From Enchytraeus crypticus (Eukaryota > Annelida > Clitellata > Enchytraeida > Enchytraeidae), in contig CAJHZI010000506.1 of NCBI GenBank assembly GCA_905160935.1, positions 1-64,000 on the forward strand: a DNA stretch of 64,000 bases, in the 5' to 3' direction. The number at the start of each line of letters is the position of its first letter. Position 1 is the stretch's first letter. The translations under genes and the position numbers were made by a program. This document shows, one piece after another, positions 1-11,214 of this stretch. The notes under the pieces are model-generated. The model had not been told where the DNA came from. It saw only the letters and a program-made list of their open reading frames with translations, and made no database searches.

Positions 1-3000
1 CTCGTTCCTTCTGTCCTCAGTATTCATTTCTTCATTCTGTATCTGTCTTGCATAATTTCTAACATGTGAATCTTCTTGATCATGATATGCTTTCAATCTG
101 TCTGCATGTATTGGATAACCTATTTGTTTGTGCGTTTCACAATTTCGCAGAACAAAGTTGCAGTCAGATGTCTTGTCAGTGATGTAATACGGACCTTTCC
201 AGTGAATTTGCAATTTCCTGGATTTGCCTAGCGGTGTGACAGGATCGTATAACCATACTTTCTGTCCTACTTGAAATTCAGGTAACTTGGCTTTCTTATC
301 AAATTGCTGCTTGTAGTATACTTGACTCTGTTCAATGTTCTCTTTAGCAATTTCTTGAATTAGTTTGATCCTTTGAAGAAATTTCTGCATGTATTCAGCT
401 TTATCTGGATTTAGCTCTGTTTCAGCCAGTCTTATATAATTGTCGATAGGTAATCTCATCTGTCTGCCGAACATAACTTCATATGGTGTAAAACCTGTAC
501 TGTACGTAGATACAGTGGAACGATAAGCAAGCATAATTGTTTGCAGATACTGATTCCATTGATCTTGCTTATCACAGTAGGCCTTTAGTCCTGTCCATAT
601 GTTTCTATTGAAGTTTTCGGCTGCTGCATTTGCTTGTGGATGATATGCAGACGTCTTCGTATGCTGAATATCAAACAGTTGACATAGTCGTGCTATGACT
701 TTAGACATGAAATTAGCTCCTCTATCAGTTACTAGGCTCTGCATAGCTCCATATCTGCATATAATCTCGTTATAGAGAATATCAGCTACTTCTGTTGCTT
801 CCTGTGTTTTAAGTGGAAATGCTTCAGGGAACCGACTGAATGATTCCACACATAATAGAATATATTTGTATCCTTCCTCTGTCTCTTTTAGAGGGCCACA
901 GATGTCAAAGTGGTACCTCTGACAACAAGTGTCGGTTACTGGCAATGGATTCAAAGAAGCTTTCCTAAAATGCGCGTCTCTTTTTACTTTCTGGCATACC
1001 AAGCAAGTCTTACAGTATTGCTTCACGTCTCTGTACAAGCCTGGCCAAAAGTACTTCCTCTTGATGGTTTCATAAGTTCTGTCTAAACCTGCATGACTGT
1101 TGTTGTCATGGTATTGTTCTAAAACAGCTTTCCTCATAGAAATAGGAATGGCAACTTGTAATGCTTCAGCTTCATCTTCTACATTGAACCGTCTTGCTCT
1201 GATTAATGGCTTATGATGAAGAATTCCATCCTTCATGAAATAATTTTCAGCTTCCATTTCAGTTTGCGTAGCTAACTTAGGATCCAAAGGAGTTTCTCCT
1301 GTTTCGAGAAATATTATTCTAGATAGATCCTGACATTCTCTTTGTTGCTGTGCTATGTCTGTTAATGCCATAACATGATTGTTGATTTTGTGCTGTTTCT
1401 GTACCACAGTTTGCTGATCAGAACTGAAATATGCTATGACTGGTTCATATACTCTAGTTGTCTGTTCTTCATCAACATCATCCTCATCCTCATGATCTCC
1501 AGCTGTGAAACTGGATTCTGATGCCTTCTCACAGTCATCATCAGTTTCTAGACAGGTAATTTCACAGCTATTCTGATTGTGTTGTATGTTTGCTACTTGA
1601 ACTGTTCCTGTCAGTAAGTCATCATCTTCATCATCCTCATCTTCTTGTATTGGTGTGTATGGTCTCCTGCTTAGTGCATCAGCATTGTGATTTGTTCTTC
1701 CTGCTTTGTACTTGATAGTAAAGTTGTATGGTTGTAGATATAAACTCCAACGAAATAATCTGCCATTATTATTTCTTAGGGACCGAAGCCATATCAGAGA
1801 TATGTGATCGGTGAACACAGTGAATTCCTTATGACAAAGAAATACTTTATTAGCTCTGATTGCTTCCACAAGTGCTAGTCCTTCCAAATCTGTGACTGGA
1901 TAGTTCTTCTCAGCATTTCTTAAGCTTCTACCTCCGTATACTAGAGGATGTTCACGTCCATCGTCTCCTATCTGCGATAAGATAAAACCTATTGATTCAG
2001 TCGAAGCGTCAGTTGTTAAAATGAAGGGCTTGTCCATGTTCGGATATGCAAGTACAGGTGTGGATGTCATTGCTGTCTTGAGCTTGTCAAATGCTGCATC
2101 ACTTTCCGCTGTCCAGACAAAAGGCGTGTCTTTCTTCAACAGGTTATTCAAAGGTGTGGCTATCTTTGCAAAGTCCTTGACAAACCTCCTGTAATAGCTA
2201 CAGAATCCTAGAAATGCTCTGACATCTTTGACTTTAGTTGGTCTAGGCCAATCCTTGACAATCTTGATCTTCTTGTCGTCCACAGAAATGCCCTCAGTAG
2301 ACAAAACATGTCCCAGATATACAATTTTGTCAAGAGCAAATGTGCACTTTTCAGGATGCAATCTGAGATTCGCCTGTTGTAGTCTATCAAAGACATTCTG
2401 CAAATGAATCAAATGTTCATCAAAGTTTCGACTGTAGACCAATATGTCATCAATGTATATCATTATATATTTCCAGGTCATTCCACGGAATACTTCAGCC
2501 ATGATCATCTGATAACTGTTAGATGCATTCTTCAGACCAAAAGGCATTCGCGTGTATTCATAAGAAGCTTGGTGGGTGACAAATGCAGTTTTATGCATGC
2601 TATCTGGATGCATTGGTATCTGATGAAATCCTGACTTCATGTCCAGTAAAGAAAAAATGCCTGGGTTGTTCTCTGACAGTGCATCAAACACATCAGTCAT
2701 CAGTGGAATTGGAAAGGAAGTTTGCTTGGTGACGTCATTGAGCTTCCTGTAGTCAATGCACATTCTGAACGTCCCATTCTTCTTCTTCACCAAGACCACT
2801 GGTGATGCCCACATGCTGGATGATGGTTTGATTAGACCCCTCTCTAGCATTTCTTCTGTCTGCTTCTCTATTTCCTTGCGAGCTTGAGGAGAATAGCGAT
2901 ATGGTCTCTGTCTAATAGGTATCTGTTTATCAGTTTCTATAACATGTGACTGTACAGTCGTTCCAGGTAATTGATGAAGGTTGTAAGCAAATACGTCGTG

Positions 3001-3500
3001 GTTTCTCTCAATCAGCTCCGTTAGTTTCTTTTTCTGTTCTGGAGATAGCTTGTCATTCTCGAGCTTGATGCCCATATCGTTGATTTTTGTTGGCTTGTAG
3101 TTTAAATCAGCTTTGTCTGATTGTTTGTATTGAGCTTGTTGTGCCTGTATGTTCTGCACTCTGCCTGTATGAGTCTTTGTATTGCTCATGTTGTTTGTTG
3201 CACAATCAGTCATATTTGTCACATCATTCATTACAATAGAGTCATTAGTTATCAATTGTAACGAGGCTACCTTGGTGTTCTTACTAATGAATATTTCATC
3301 ATTAGTAAGATTTAAAATTCTAACAACTGTTTTGCCATTTCGTGGCTGTACAATGGCTCTTGCTGTTAGATATTTCTGTTTGTAGCGTACTGGTAGAGGC
3401 TCCAGTAAATAGCAAGTGTTTGGCACATCTCTACACTTAAATACTGTAACCTCTAACAAAGTTTCAGTACGAGGCGGTAACACTGTTGCTTTAGCTACTC
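1..3500 (-). CDS. Pol region: reverse transcriptase, RNase H, integrase of the gypsy element
   Basis: Minus-strand translation gives a reverse transcriptase with YIDDILVYS near 2432-2464, an RNase H domain with TDAS near 2010, an Asp/Glu-rich linker near 1450-1650, an HHCC integrase zinc region near 1000-1140 and the integrase core (FDICGP near 900, TDRGANF near 720, an ENFNR segment near 620). A C-terminal integrase tail follows to the window edge. This is the classical gypsy order. The right boundary of the segment is approximate. Confidence 0.88.
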
Positions 3501-3514
3501 TAGCGATATGAGGT

Positions 3515-3823
3515 TTATATGTTTACAGCAATCATGTTATCATAAAAAGTAACTGTACCATCAGAGCAATCAATTTGAGCCCTAGTGTGTTGTAGAAAGT
3601 CCAAACCCATAATCATCTCCTGCTGCAACTGTGGGACAACCAAGAATTCAAAAGGTAATGAAAAATCAAAGATTTTCAGTGGTAACACTACCTTTCCTAA
3701 CACCTTCATTGGTGACCCATCAGCGGTGGTTAATAGATTTGGAGTCTTTCTATCAACCTGTACTCCTAAGTTTCTTATCAACTGCTCTGATACTACAGAT
3801 TTACAACTTCCCGTATCAACCAA
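3515..3823 (-). CDS. Aspartic protease segment of the gypsy element
   Basis: A 102-codon segment starts close to the active-site motif DTGS and contains the hydrophobic stretches and a GLDFL motif near its end, as in the retropepsins of gypsy elements. It lies between gag and the reverse transcriptase. In this family gag and pol are normally joined by read-through or ribosomal frameshift, so it is probably expressed as part of a polyprotein. Confidence 0.8.
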   Translation of the reverse strand: MVDTGSCKSVVSEQLIRNLGVQVDRKTPNLLTTADGSPMKVLGKVVLPLKIFDFSLPFEFLVVPQLQQEMIMGLDFLQHTRAQIDCSDGTVTFYDNMIAVNI

Positions 3824-3979
3824 GGCACGAACAAACTTATGAAATATCTTTACTTCTATGACATTGTTATTTAATTTACCTTTGCACGGAGAAATATTAC
3901 ATACACATTTAGAAACAGTGTTATATTTGTAGCATCGAGTCCCACCTCCTCTCTTACGAGAAAGAGTTGGTGTATGGCG

Positions 3980-5155
3980 CTATGCTCTCCTTCTGCCAGA
4001 TCTGCAGACTCTACTGAAATGACCTACTCTACCACAGTTAAAACATTTCAGGTTTCTGGCAGGACAACCTGAATTAGAATGTCTTACCAGTCCACAATTC
4101 ATGCAACTATGAGCATTTGGCACATTACGAGGCCTTCCGTTGTTATGTGTAGCTACTGGCACCTGTGGCTGTGATTGTCTGTTAAAATATTGTCTGCCGT
4201 TATGAATATTATTTTGCTCCACAGATCCATTCGCGGTAAATCGAACTCGCCTGGGCGAGGGATCTCTGTTGTTATTATTGGCTACAGGTCTGTTTTGGCT
4301 TATTTGAATTTCTGCCACTTGCAATGCATTGAATTTTTGTTCGATGCGCTGCAGCATGGCAGTGACGTCATCATTTCGTACTTCAGTGGCCTCAGCAATT
4401 TGAGCCCACCGAGTCAGTTCGTCAATATCTTCTGGTTCCTGTTGAACTACATGAGCTCTTATGTTAGGACGTAGTCCATTGATTATACACAAGAGCAACT
4501 GCTGCTCATCTAATTCTGCTAGCTGACCTTTTTGCTGCATTAATAATATGTATTCATCGACAGACTGCCTCTGTGTTTGAGATGTTGTCCATACATTGGC
4601 GACATCTTTCCACCTATGCACAGATTCTCTCTGGAATCGGTCTACAAAAAGTTTTTTTAGCCTCTCCATATCACTTTTGTCTTCTGATTCGATGTTATCG
4701 AACCAGAATTTAGCTGCATCTTTAAGCAACAATGGAAATAATCCCATCATTTCTTTTTCCCCCAGACCTTGGTAAAGACAGTAACTTTCAAAGTCACTGA
4801 ACCATTGATTTGCACTTTCTGATTTCGTGCCCTTAAAATGAGCAGGCAGCAATAACGCCATGCCTTGACTATCTTTAATATGTCTGTTTGTGTTTTTACA
4901 GGGGTCAGGAAGAATTACCTCTGCTCCTGTTCTCAGCTGCTCGTCCTCTGAACTGACACTTCTATGCTGCTCTTCGACAACAGGCTGATGATCTGTGCTC
5001 AGCTGTTGACTGTTAGCTTCTTGTGCGATGGAGTCTTCGGATGAAGACAAATGAGAGTGTAGTGTAGGCGGTGCAGGTGAATTCGAAGTTTGTGGCTGTG
5101 AATCTGATGTCACTGCCTCTGTAGTCAACCTTGTCCAGTTGTTGCGTTGAGACAT
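3980..5155 (-). CDS. Gag-like protein of the gypsy element
   Basis: A reading frame of 391 codons. The first hundred residues are Gln/Ser/Thr-rich and low in complexity. The middle holds a retrotransposon capsid-like helical region, with W and F residues spaced as in Ty3/gypsy gag. The C-terminus carries two zinc knuckles, CMNCGLVRHSNSGC and CFNCGRVGHFSRVC, followed by a basic tail. It would package element RNA into particles. It lies immediately upstream of the protease/pol frames of the same element. Confidence 0.9.
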   Translation of the reverse strand: MSQRNNWTRLTTEAVTSDSQPQTSNSPAPPTLHSHLSSSEDSIAQEANSQQLSTDHQPVVEEQHRSVSSEDEQLRTGAEVILPDPCKNTNRHIKDSQGMALLLPAHFKGTKSESANQWFSDFESYCLYQGLGEKEMMGLFPLLLKDAAKFWFDNIESEDKSDMERLKKLFVDRFQRESVHRWKDVANVWTTSQTQRQSVDEYILLMQQKGQLAELDEQQLLLCIINGLRPNIRAHVVQQEPEDIDELTRWAQIAEATEVRNDDVTAMLQRIEQKFNALQVAEIQISQNRPVANNNNRDPSPRRVRFTANGSVEQNNIHNGRQYFNRQSQPQVPVATHNNGRPRNVPNAHSCMNCGLVRHSNSGCPARNLKCFNCGRVGHFSRVCRSGRRRA

Positions 5156-7480
5156 ATGCTCCTTGACACTGTAGTTGCTGATGTTGATTCACTGAAGTTG
5201 TAGAGGCGTGTGTGGTGTAGATCGTAGGCTGAATTAGATCAAAGGCATCGGCAGCACTTATAGAACCCTTCTTGCGACCTATGGAGGTTCAGCCGCAAGT
5301 TAGGCTCAATGCTGACGATGTGGAATGTGGAATTGAGAAATACAACTGCTATATTTGCTTTTATTATTTTCTGCAAAACTTAAGCAAACGATATAGTACA
5401 GGGCAGTAGATATTAGTAAATAATGAGAGTCGTCTTACTTTACTTAAAATTTAAAATTACAGCAAGGATGAATTAGGAATTAATTATTAAATTAAATTGA
5501 ATTATTAAATTTTGCAACTCAATTTCTTGTATTAATTAACTATGATCGGAACAGGAAAAGCCTGGTTCTTCACCATATATCAAAGGTTCTGCTAATACTA
5601 TTGCGTTGTGTTATCTTGTGTTTGTGGTCGTTCTTAAAACACTTACTCTCTGAGAACCTCTGACTTGGGAAACTAGTGACTCACAGGTAGTATTTATTTA
5701 GTTGGCCGTCGCCTATTTGTATTGTTGCTTCTTACTAATGAAGCACGATAAAACGACACATTAATAGAAAACAGTCATTTGTAATATGATCAGGGTTTAT
5801 TATTATTAATTAATTAGCAATTACAATTCTAGCAAGACACCAATGTTCTATTCAACTAATTATTCTAGACAGGCAATACGCTTTCACAGTTATGATCAGT
5901 CCCTAATTCTACCACTTAAACTTGATATAGAAACATATGTATAAATATCTATATATAAATATCTTTAACTTTTGCTCCCTATGAATCTTTATATCTTCTA
6001 CTATTCTACTATCTTTACTCTAAATTCTTTCTGTTACTGTCTGTGACAAACTTCTAAGTCTTTTCTAAACAGCCCTTGGACTTAGCCAGATTCAACTTGT
6101 CTTGATCTCGACTTAGCTGTTTCTTCACTTCTACTAGACTTTACTCAGCTTGACTCCCTTCTCTTAGACTGCTCTTTCCTTAACCCTCTTCTCTTGGACT
6201 CTTCTTCCCTTAGCTTCTTATTCTTAGACTATCTCTCCCTAACTAACTCTTCCTCCTCTATTCTCATCTGAGGTCTTTCTATTCCTGCTAAACCGCGCCT
6301 TCTTCCTATGTACTGTCCAATAGAGTTAATTCATTATATTTAAGATAATCTAATCCTCCAATCACAGTTGACTTCTTAGTTTGACTTCCGTGATTTATCC
6401 TATGATTCCGGCCTTAGATCACACAAACAATTCTCTTTAATCTATCAGCCATTCCAAGACAATGAAACTATCACTCGTGCCATTAGCGATCTCTTAATTG
6501 CTTTTCCAGCATTCGGATGAATTCAGACTTGCATCTTATAACGTCGTCCTTCCAGCTGTCCATTCTCACATTCTATACTCTCTATTTAGGTCAATCACTG
6601 GCATGCTCAGGTTATCTAAAGAAATCTATGTCTTAGCTCAACTGCTAACCTTTCACAATTTGTAGTCTAATCTTTGATGTATCTTTTCATATAAAATATA
6701 TGATTATATGTTACAGCATTCCAACACTACTGACTAATTCCATAATTAACAGTATCAATAGTGCAAGACATAAATTATATCTAATCATAACACAAAATAT
6801 AAAACATACAATAATCAAAATTACTAAAATAACAATATTCTCTAAGCTACGTAATTTACTACTTTGCGTCTATTTCTTACACATACTACTATTTCGCATT
6901 TACCATCATAATATACAGTGCAATCAACTAGATGCTTATATCATTAACAACGGACAAACTTGACGTTAAACTTAGTTAACGTATTCCTACCAATCTTTGA
7001 TTATGTCTGCTTAGACGACATCTAGTGTAAATTACAGTTTCACTGTGGTGACACCAATGTATATTTTTAGGTGAGACCCTTTTGATTTGAACATTAACAT
7101 TCATTTTCAGCTAACAATAAAGTAATATCAATAATCCAAACGTTATCTTAACTCGATTTAACCCGAAGTACTAATTTACAATGTTTACACTAAATGAAAT
7201 CTTTAAGTCTACATTTGTTACTACATAACATTTCATTGTTTATTGGGGAGCGAATACTCCCTGTACCTCTTTTATACTAACAATGTACAGCCGACGTATT
7301 TCAGCTACAGTGTAGTCCCTACACCTGCATAAATAAACACATATCTATCCCGTATTCGTGGTTTCCGCATTCTCTTTACTCTGATAGATTTACGGCTTGA
7401 TTGCTTTATTGATATCCCACACATGTGAGTTTATACGGACCCAAGATGAATATGAAACTTAACTATATTATATTTATGCA
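5156..7480 (-). other. 5' leader and candidate LTR zone of the gypsy element
   Basis: No coding potential was seen. The stretch 6080-6300 is pyrimidine-rich on the plus strand. On the minus strand a TATAAAAG box (7269-7276) and an AATAAA signal (7239-7244) lie close together, as in a compact LTR promoter/polyadenylation region, and a possible primer-binding-type start TGGTGTCACC reads on the minus strand near 7035-7048. Only one LTR could be in the window, so its borders cannot be proved. A second AATAAA-like site near 5365 leaves open a different LTR position. Confidence 0.3.
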
Positions 7481-7540
7481 ACATATTATTTAAACTAGAA
7501 ATACGATTATGGTAACAATAATTTTAATCAGGGTTTTGAT

Positions 7541-8377
7541 GTGCGCAGGAAACTTCTTATGAGTTCTGATCCTAGAGGAAACTTTTCATTCATTATACCA
7601 TTTTCTCATATTTTTGGATTCTCAGAATATGACAAGGTCTTATATAATATGGAGCACATTTTAAAATTCACAAGAGGTAGTGACGATTTACCAATACATA
7701 GAGCAAATGGCGTTCCTAATGGCAAAATATTACTGAATGATATTAGATGGATTATCCCACAAGTAATACCGTCTCCAATTAAAAGAACTCAACTATTAGA
7801 ATTAGTAAAAAATAAAGCACTTATTCCATTACATTTTTCTGCAAGAAGTGATGAGCATACTACTGTAATTCAAAATGTCCGTAGTTTTAACTGGATGTTA
7901 AATAGTTCAGCAGGTGTAGAAAAGCCTAGATGGATAATACTTTCATTTCAAACTGATAAGATTCGTACCCAAGAACAAAATCCAGCTATATTCGATCATG
8001 TTAATTTAAGCTCAGCTTGTGTTAAGTTAAATGGGGATAGATATCCATCAGATTATATAGATGTAGATTACGCAAAAAATGATTTCGTTAAACTTTATGA
8101 AATGGCTGAAAATTTCAAAAAAGATTATTATGGAATAAATAATTTAATAGGTGGTAATCAAATAAATTTACTTAGTTACAAGGAGTTATATCCTATTATA
8201 GTATTTGACGTGAGGCATCAGAGTGAACAAGTAAGATCTAATGTAATGAGTATTAGTCTAGAACTAAAATTTAATCAGCCTATACCTGCTGAAACTCATC
8301 TCTATGCTATAATACTATCAGATAGATTATTTAGACTAACGTCTGATGGACAGACACCCAGAATGGAAAGTTATTAG
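7541..8377 (+). CDS. Double jelly-roll capsid-like protein (partial)
   Basis: About 278 codons are visible. The protein has the look of the double jelly-roll major capsid (hexon-like) proteins of Polinton/adintovirus elements: segments such as KPRWIILSFQT, FDHVNLSSACVKLN and YPIIVFDVRHQSE are typical of that family as I recall it. It is the first of three linked element genes and ends about 60 bases before the PLA2 gene. The family assignment rests on memory of motifs, not on a search. Confidence 0.72.
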   Translation: MRRKLLMSSDPRGNFSFIIPFSHIFGFSEYDKVLYNMEHILKFTRGSDDLPIHRANGVPNGKILLNDIRWIIPQVIPSPIKRTQLLELVKNKALIPLHFSARSDEHTTVIQNVRSFNWMLNSSAGVEKPRWIILSFQTDKIRTQEQNPAIFDHVNLSSACVKLNGDRYPSDYIDVDYAKNDFVKLYEMAENFKKDYYGINNLIGGNQINLLSYKELYPIIVFDVRHQSEQVRSNVMSISLELKFNQPIPAETHLYAIILSDRLFRLTSDGQTPRMESY

Positions 8378-8435
8378 GAAATAAATACTGACATTCTGTC
8401 AGATCTTTTATATCTTTTAAATAAAGATATAAAAT

Positions 8436-9020
8436 ATGTACTGTTTAAAATGTAGAGCAGTAACTAATTCAACAAATATACAAGAAAGAATTTCTAAAAA
8501 TAACAGAAAAATTTTAATTGCTGTATGTGCACTATGTGGTAAGCAAAAATGTAAATTTATCGCAAGCACAGAATTACATTCTGCTTCATCTTTGATGAAG
8601 AAAAATGGTCAAGGTGTATTTAATAATGTTCTATCAAAAATCGGAAATACTGTTGGTGAATTACACTTGCCATCAAATGAAGGAGAATATGTAAAAAATG
8701 GGTCCTTTAATAATCAAAATAAGTATTCTTATTGCGGTCCGGGTACAAAGTACACACAAAGAAATAGAGAAGGGTATAAGGGTATTAATGAGTTGGATAA
8801 AATGTGTAAGTTACATGATCAATTTTATACAGAAAATACGGATACAGCTAGTAGAAATATTAGCGACGAGGCTTTAGCGCATAGGGCCTATGAAATTTCT
8901 AATGATTCTAAATTTGACAGGACTCAAAGAAATATGGCAAAACTAGTGTATTATATTATGAAAAATAAAGCAAGGTTTGGACTCGGTCATTCAAAAAACT
9001 TAAAGAAGGGTTCAATTTAA
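8436..9020 (+). CDS. PLA2-domain protein of the Polinton-like element
   Basis: A 194-codon frame. The N-terminus has a zinc-ribbon-like pair of CxxC motifs (CLKC and CALC, then a further C). From about residue 100 it carries a parvovirus-type phospholipase A2 signature: YCGPGTKY for the calcium loop, then LDKMCKLHDQFY with the catalytic His-Asp pair. In parvoviruses and adintoviruses this domain helps the particle leave the endosome. The gene sits between the capsid-like and integrase genes on the same strand. Confidence 0.8.
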   Translation: MYCLKCRAVTNSTNIQERISKNNRKILIAVCALCGKQKCKFIASTELHSASSLMKKNGQGVFNNVLSKIGNTVGELHLPSNEGEYVKNGSFNNQNKYSYCGPGTKYTQRNREGYKGINELDKMCKLHDQFYTENTDTASRNISDEALAHRAYEISNDSKFDRTQRNMAKLVYYIMKNKARFGLGHSKNLKKGSI

Positions 9021-9124
9021 ATTTTTGTAATCGAAAACAAAAATTTAAATCTGGACCCTTTGAAGACCTTGCAGAAGAATTACATAAACCTGTTAGAAGA
9101 AAGTTCGAGAAAAGGAAAGTAGAA

Positions 9125-9982
9125 GTGTACACTGTAGATGATATTTGGGGTGCAGATTTAGTTGACATGAAGGAATGGAGACAGATAAATTATGGATATA
9201 AATACATGTTAAATGTTATTGACGTATATTCAAAATATGCATGGAGTGTACCGTTGAAAGATAAGAGGGGTGACACTGTAACTGAAGCCTTTAAATATAT
9301 AGTTAACGAATCGGGTAGGTGTCCTAGACATATATGGGTCGACCAAGGTTTAGAATTTTATAATAAAAATATGGATCAGTGGTTAGAGGAAAATAACATT
9401 AATAGATATTCTACTTATGGAGAACATAAATCGTGTGTTGTTGAACGGTTTAATAGAACGTTAAAAGAAAAGATGTGGAAAAGGTTTACAGCTGAAAATA
9501 CTAGGAACTGGGTTGATATGTTTGATAGATTAATTACTGAATATAATAATACGGTTCATAGTACTACAGGTATGACTCCTGCTAAATGCAGTAAATTGAA
9601 AAGTGTAGAAATTTTTACACAAGAGAAACCTGTCAAGAAACCTAAATTTAAAGTTGGGGATAGAGTAAGAATTAGTCGAATAAAAGGTGACTTTGAAAAA
9701 GGTTATATACCAAATTGGTCTGAAGCTATATACGTAGTACATGTAGTAAAACAAACTAGGCCTATAACTTATGTTTTAAAAGATATGAGGGATGAGGTAT
9801 TAGAGGGTAGTTTTTATGAACAAGAACTACAGAAAACTAATCAAGAAACTTACAGAATAGAAAAAGTACAAAAAAAAAAAAAAATTAAGGGTGTTGAACA
9901 CGCTTTAGTTAAGTGGATGGGTTATAGCGATAAGTTTAATGAATGGATACCAGTTAAAAATTTGTATAGGCCTAATATATAG
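9125..9982 (+). CDS. Chromodomain integrase of the Polinton-like element
   Basis: A retroviral-type integrase core: DLVDMKEW and YKYMLNVIDVYSKYAW hold the first catalytic Asp, WVDQGLEFYN the second, and the Glu lies in CVVERFNRTLKEK. A basic linker follows, then a C-terminal chromodomain (HALVKWMGYSDKFNEWIP). Integrase plus chromodomain is the known Polinton layout. The coding frame probably extends somewhat upstream of the first listed codon. It would insert element DNA and might be guided by histone methyl marks. Confidence 0.87.
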   Translation: MYTVDDIWGADLVDMKEWRQINYGYKYMLNVIDVYSKYAWSVPLKDKRGDTVTEAFKYIVNESGRCPRHIWVDQGLEFYNKNMDQWLEENNINRYSTYGEHKSCVVERFNRTLKEKMWKRFTAENTRNWVDMFDRLITEYNNTVHSTTGMTPAKCSKLKSVEIFTQEKPVKKPKFKVGDRVRISRIKGDFEKGYIPNWSEAIYVVHVVKQTRPITYVLKDMRDEVLEGSFYEQELQKTNQETYRIEKVQKKKKIKGVEHALVKWMGYSDKFNEWIPVKNLYRPNI

Positions 9983-10000
9983 AACACATTTAGTATTACA

Positions 10001-10042
10001 CAGCATGCAGCTATATAATAATTGTTATATAGCTGCATGCTG
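10001..10042. repeat. Perfect hairpin, 18-bp arms, after the integrase gene
   Basis: CAGCATGCAGCTATATAA (10001-10018) is followed after a 6-base loop by its exact reverse complement (10025-10042). It begins 18 bases after the integrase stop codon, so it may be a 3'-end/terminator structure of the element or mark its end. Confidence 0.85.
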
Positions 10043-10224
10043 TAATAATCACATTACAGGAGATTAGATACTTTACATAAAGCGTAAAACTCGCAACATC
10101 GAGCACTATGGCAAATAAAAGATACCCAATCCAATAGCCTTTGGTCGATGGATACCTACATTTAAATATCGTGTGTCTAAAACTGTTAACTATTTTAAAT
10201 AAAAAGTTTAAAAAATTGAAAAAA

Positions 10225-10330
10225 ACTAAAAGAGGACCACCGTCGCAGTCGGAATTGAACTCGGGCCGAATACTACTGCCACTAGTATTGGCTGGTCTAC
10301 GCTCTAACCACTACGCTACGGGGCCTCTCC
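10225..10330 (-). repeat. tRNA-derived SINE-like fragment (family H)
   Basis: Read on the minus strand it has an A-box-like TAGCGTAGTGGTTAGAG and a B-box-like GAGTTCAATTCC about 45 bases later, the internal RNA polymerase III promoter of tRNA-derived repeats. The would-be acceptor stem ends do not pair well, so it is not a working tRNA gene. Confidence 0.55.
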
Positions 10331-10474
10331 GTTTACAGTGTAATAACAGCAATACTTGAAGACTAGTTGCCTGTTACGTTGTCGCGCCATTTTTTAAATA
10401 CAATATATATAACTTTCACATTAATTGTTTAATGTTTATTCGTTAAATGTTCAGTTTACAAAACTTTTAATATA

Positions 10475-10645
10475 ATGCGTAAATAATATATAATAATAAT
10501 AAGTTATTAATTATTAATATTATTTATTAATGCATTTCTAATCAAGAGATGTCACTAACAACTTCCATTAAAAAGTGTTCCCACATATTTAAATGATACT
10601 CGTTATATTTGGTATTAGAGATTATTCTTATCGATGTTGTGTGTC
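10475..10645. repeat. Direct duplication, copy 1
   Basis: About 160 bases containing AATCAAGAGATGTCACTAAC and TTATCGATGTTGTGT recur at 10980-11180 with small differences. Family unknown. The flanking DNA (10045-10225 and 10645-10980) shows no gene. Confidence 0.7.
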
Positions 10646-10979
10646 ATAGTAGTAGTATGTTAAAAATTTTGCATATGTTTAACATCAATAAAATGTTTTC
10701 AGATCAGTGCTGTAACTAGTTTCTGCAGTTTTTTTGCTATAACCAACCGAGCGACCGCCGACCACTTTTAACAGTTTAACATACAAACAATATAACACGA
10801 TTGCTGTAAGCTTGCAAAGGTTGAGCGCAAAATTACGCATTCAGTAGTCTAGGTACCTAGAATAGGGTATGCATGGAATGCGGATAATCATAGAACATAT
10901 CTATAAAGTTGCTCTATACAAATAATTAACAAAGCGGATTTTTCTGTTAATTGTTTTGTTAAGAGATCTTGTAATATAA

Positions 10980-11180
10980 AACTTGTAATATAATGGGTAA
11001 ATAATATATTATAATAGTAAGTTATTAGTACATTTCTAATCAAGAGATGTCACTAACAACTTCCATTAAAAAAGTGTTACGCATATTTGAATGATACTCG
11101 TTATATTTTAACATAGGAACTAAATACTGACTGTAGTAGATATTTGGTTATTAGAGATTATTCTTATCGATGTTGTGTAG
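10980..11180. repeat. Direct duplication, copy 2
   Basis: Second copy of the repeat at 10475-10645, in the same orientation, with an extra stretch of about 40 bases near 11110-11150. The two copies lie about 500 bases apart. Confidence 0.7.
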
Positions 11181-11214
11181 TCTAATTATAAATATTACAC
11201 GTTATATTTTAACT

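Larger units (their letters stand above)
1..5155 (-). mobile_element. Ty3/gypsy-type LTR retrotransposon, coding part (runs off left edge)
   Basis: Reading the minus strand from 5155 downwards gives gag, aspartic protease, reverse transcriptase, RNase H and integrase, the gene order of Ty3/gypsy elements. Landmarks are two CCHC zinc knuckles near 4000-4110, a DTGS protease motif near 3810, a YIDD reverse transcriptase motif near 2450, RNase H around 1700-2100, and an integrase with a zinc-binding region near 1000-1140 and a TDRG motif near 720. The 3' LTR lies beyond the window. The coding part looks largely whole. It is treated as a fossil or resident element; the well-kept reading frames suggest a fairly young insertion. 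Confidence 0.93.
7500..10045 (+). mobile_element. Polinton/adintovirus-like fossil: capsid, PLA2 and integrase block
   Basis: Three consecutive plus-strand genes match the protein set of Polinton (Maverick)/adintovirus elements: a double jelly-roll capsid-like protein, a small protein with a parvovirus-type phospholipase A2 motif, and a retrovirus-like integrase ending in a chromodomain. The DNA polymerase B, packaging ATPase and protease expected of a full element are absent, so this is an incomplete, broken copy. The reading frames are well kept, suggesting a recent fragment. It abuts the LTR zone of the gypsy element on the left and ends at a hairpin on the right. Confidence 0.8.

Noticed and set aside
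10250-10325. tRNA gene on the minus strand
   Set aside because: A and B boxes are present but the acceptor stem does not pair; more likely a tRNA-derived repeat.
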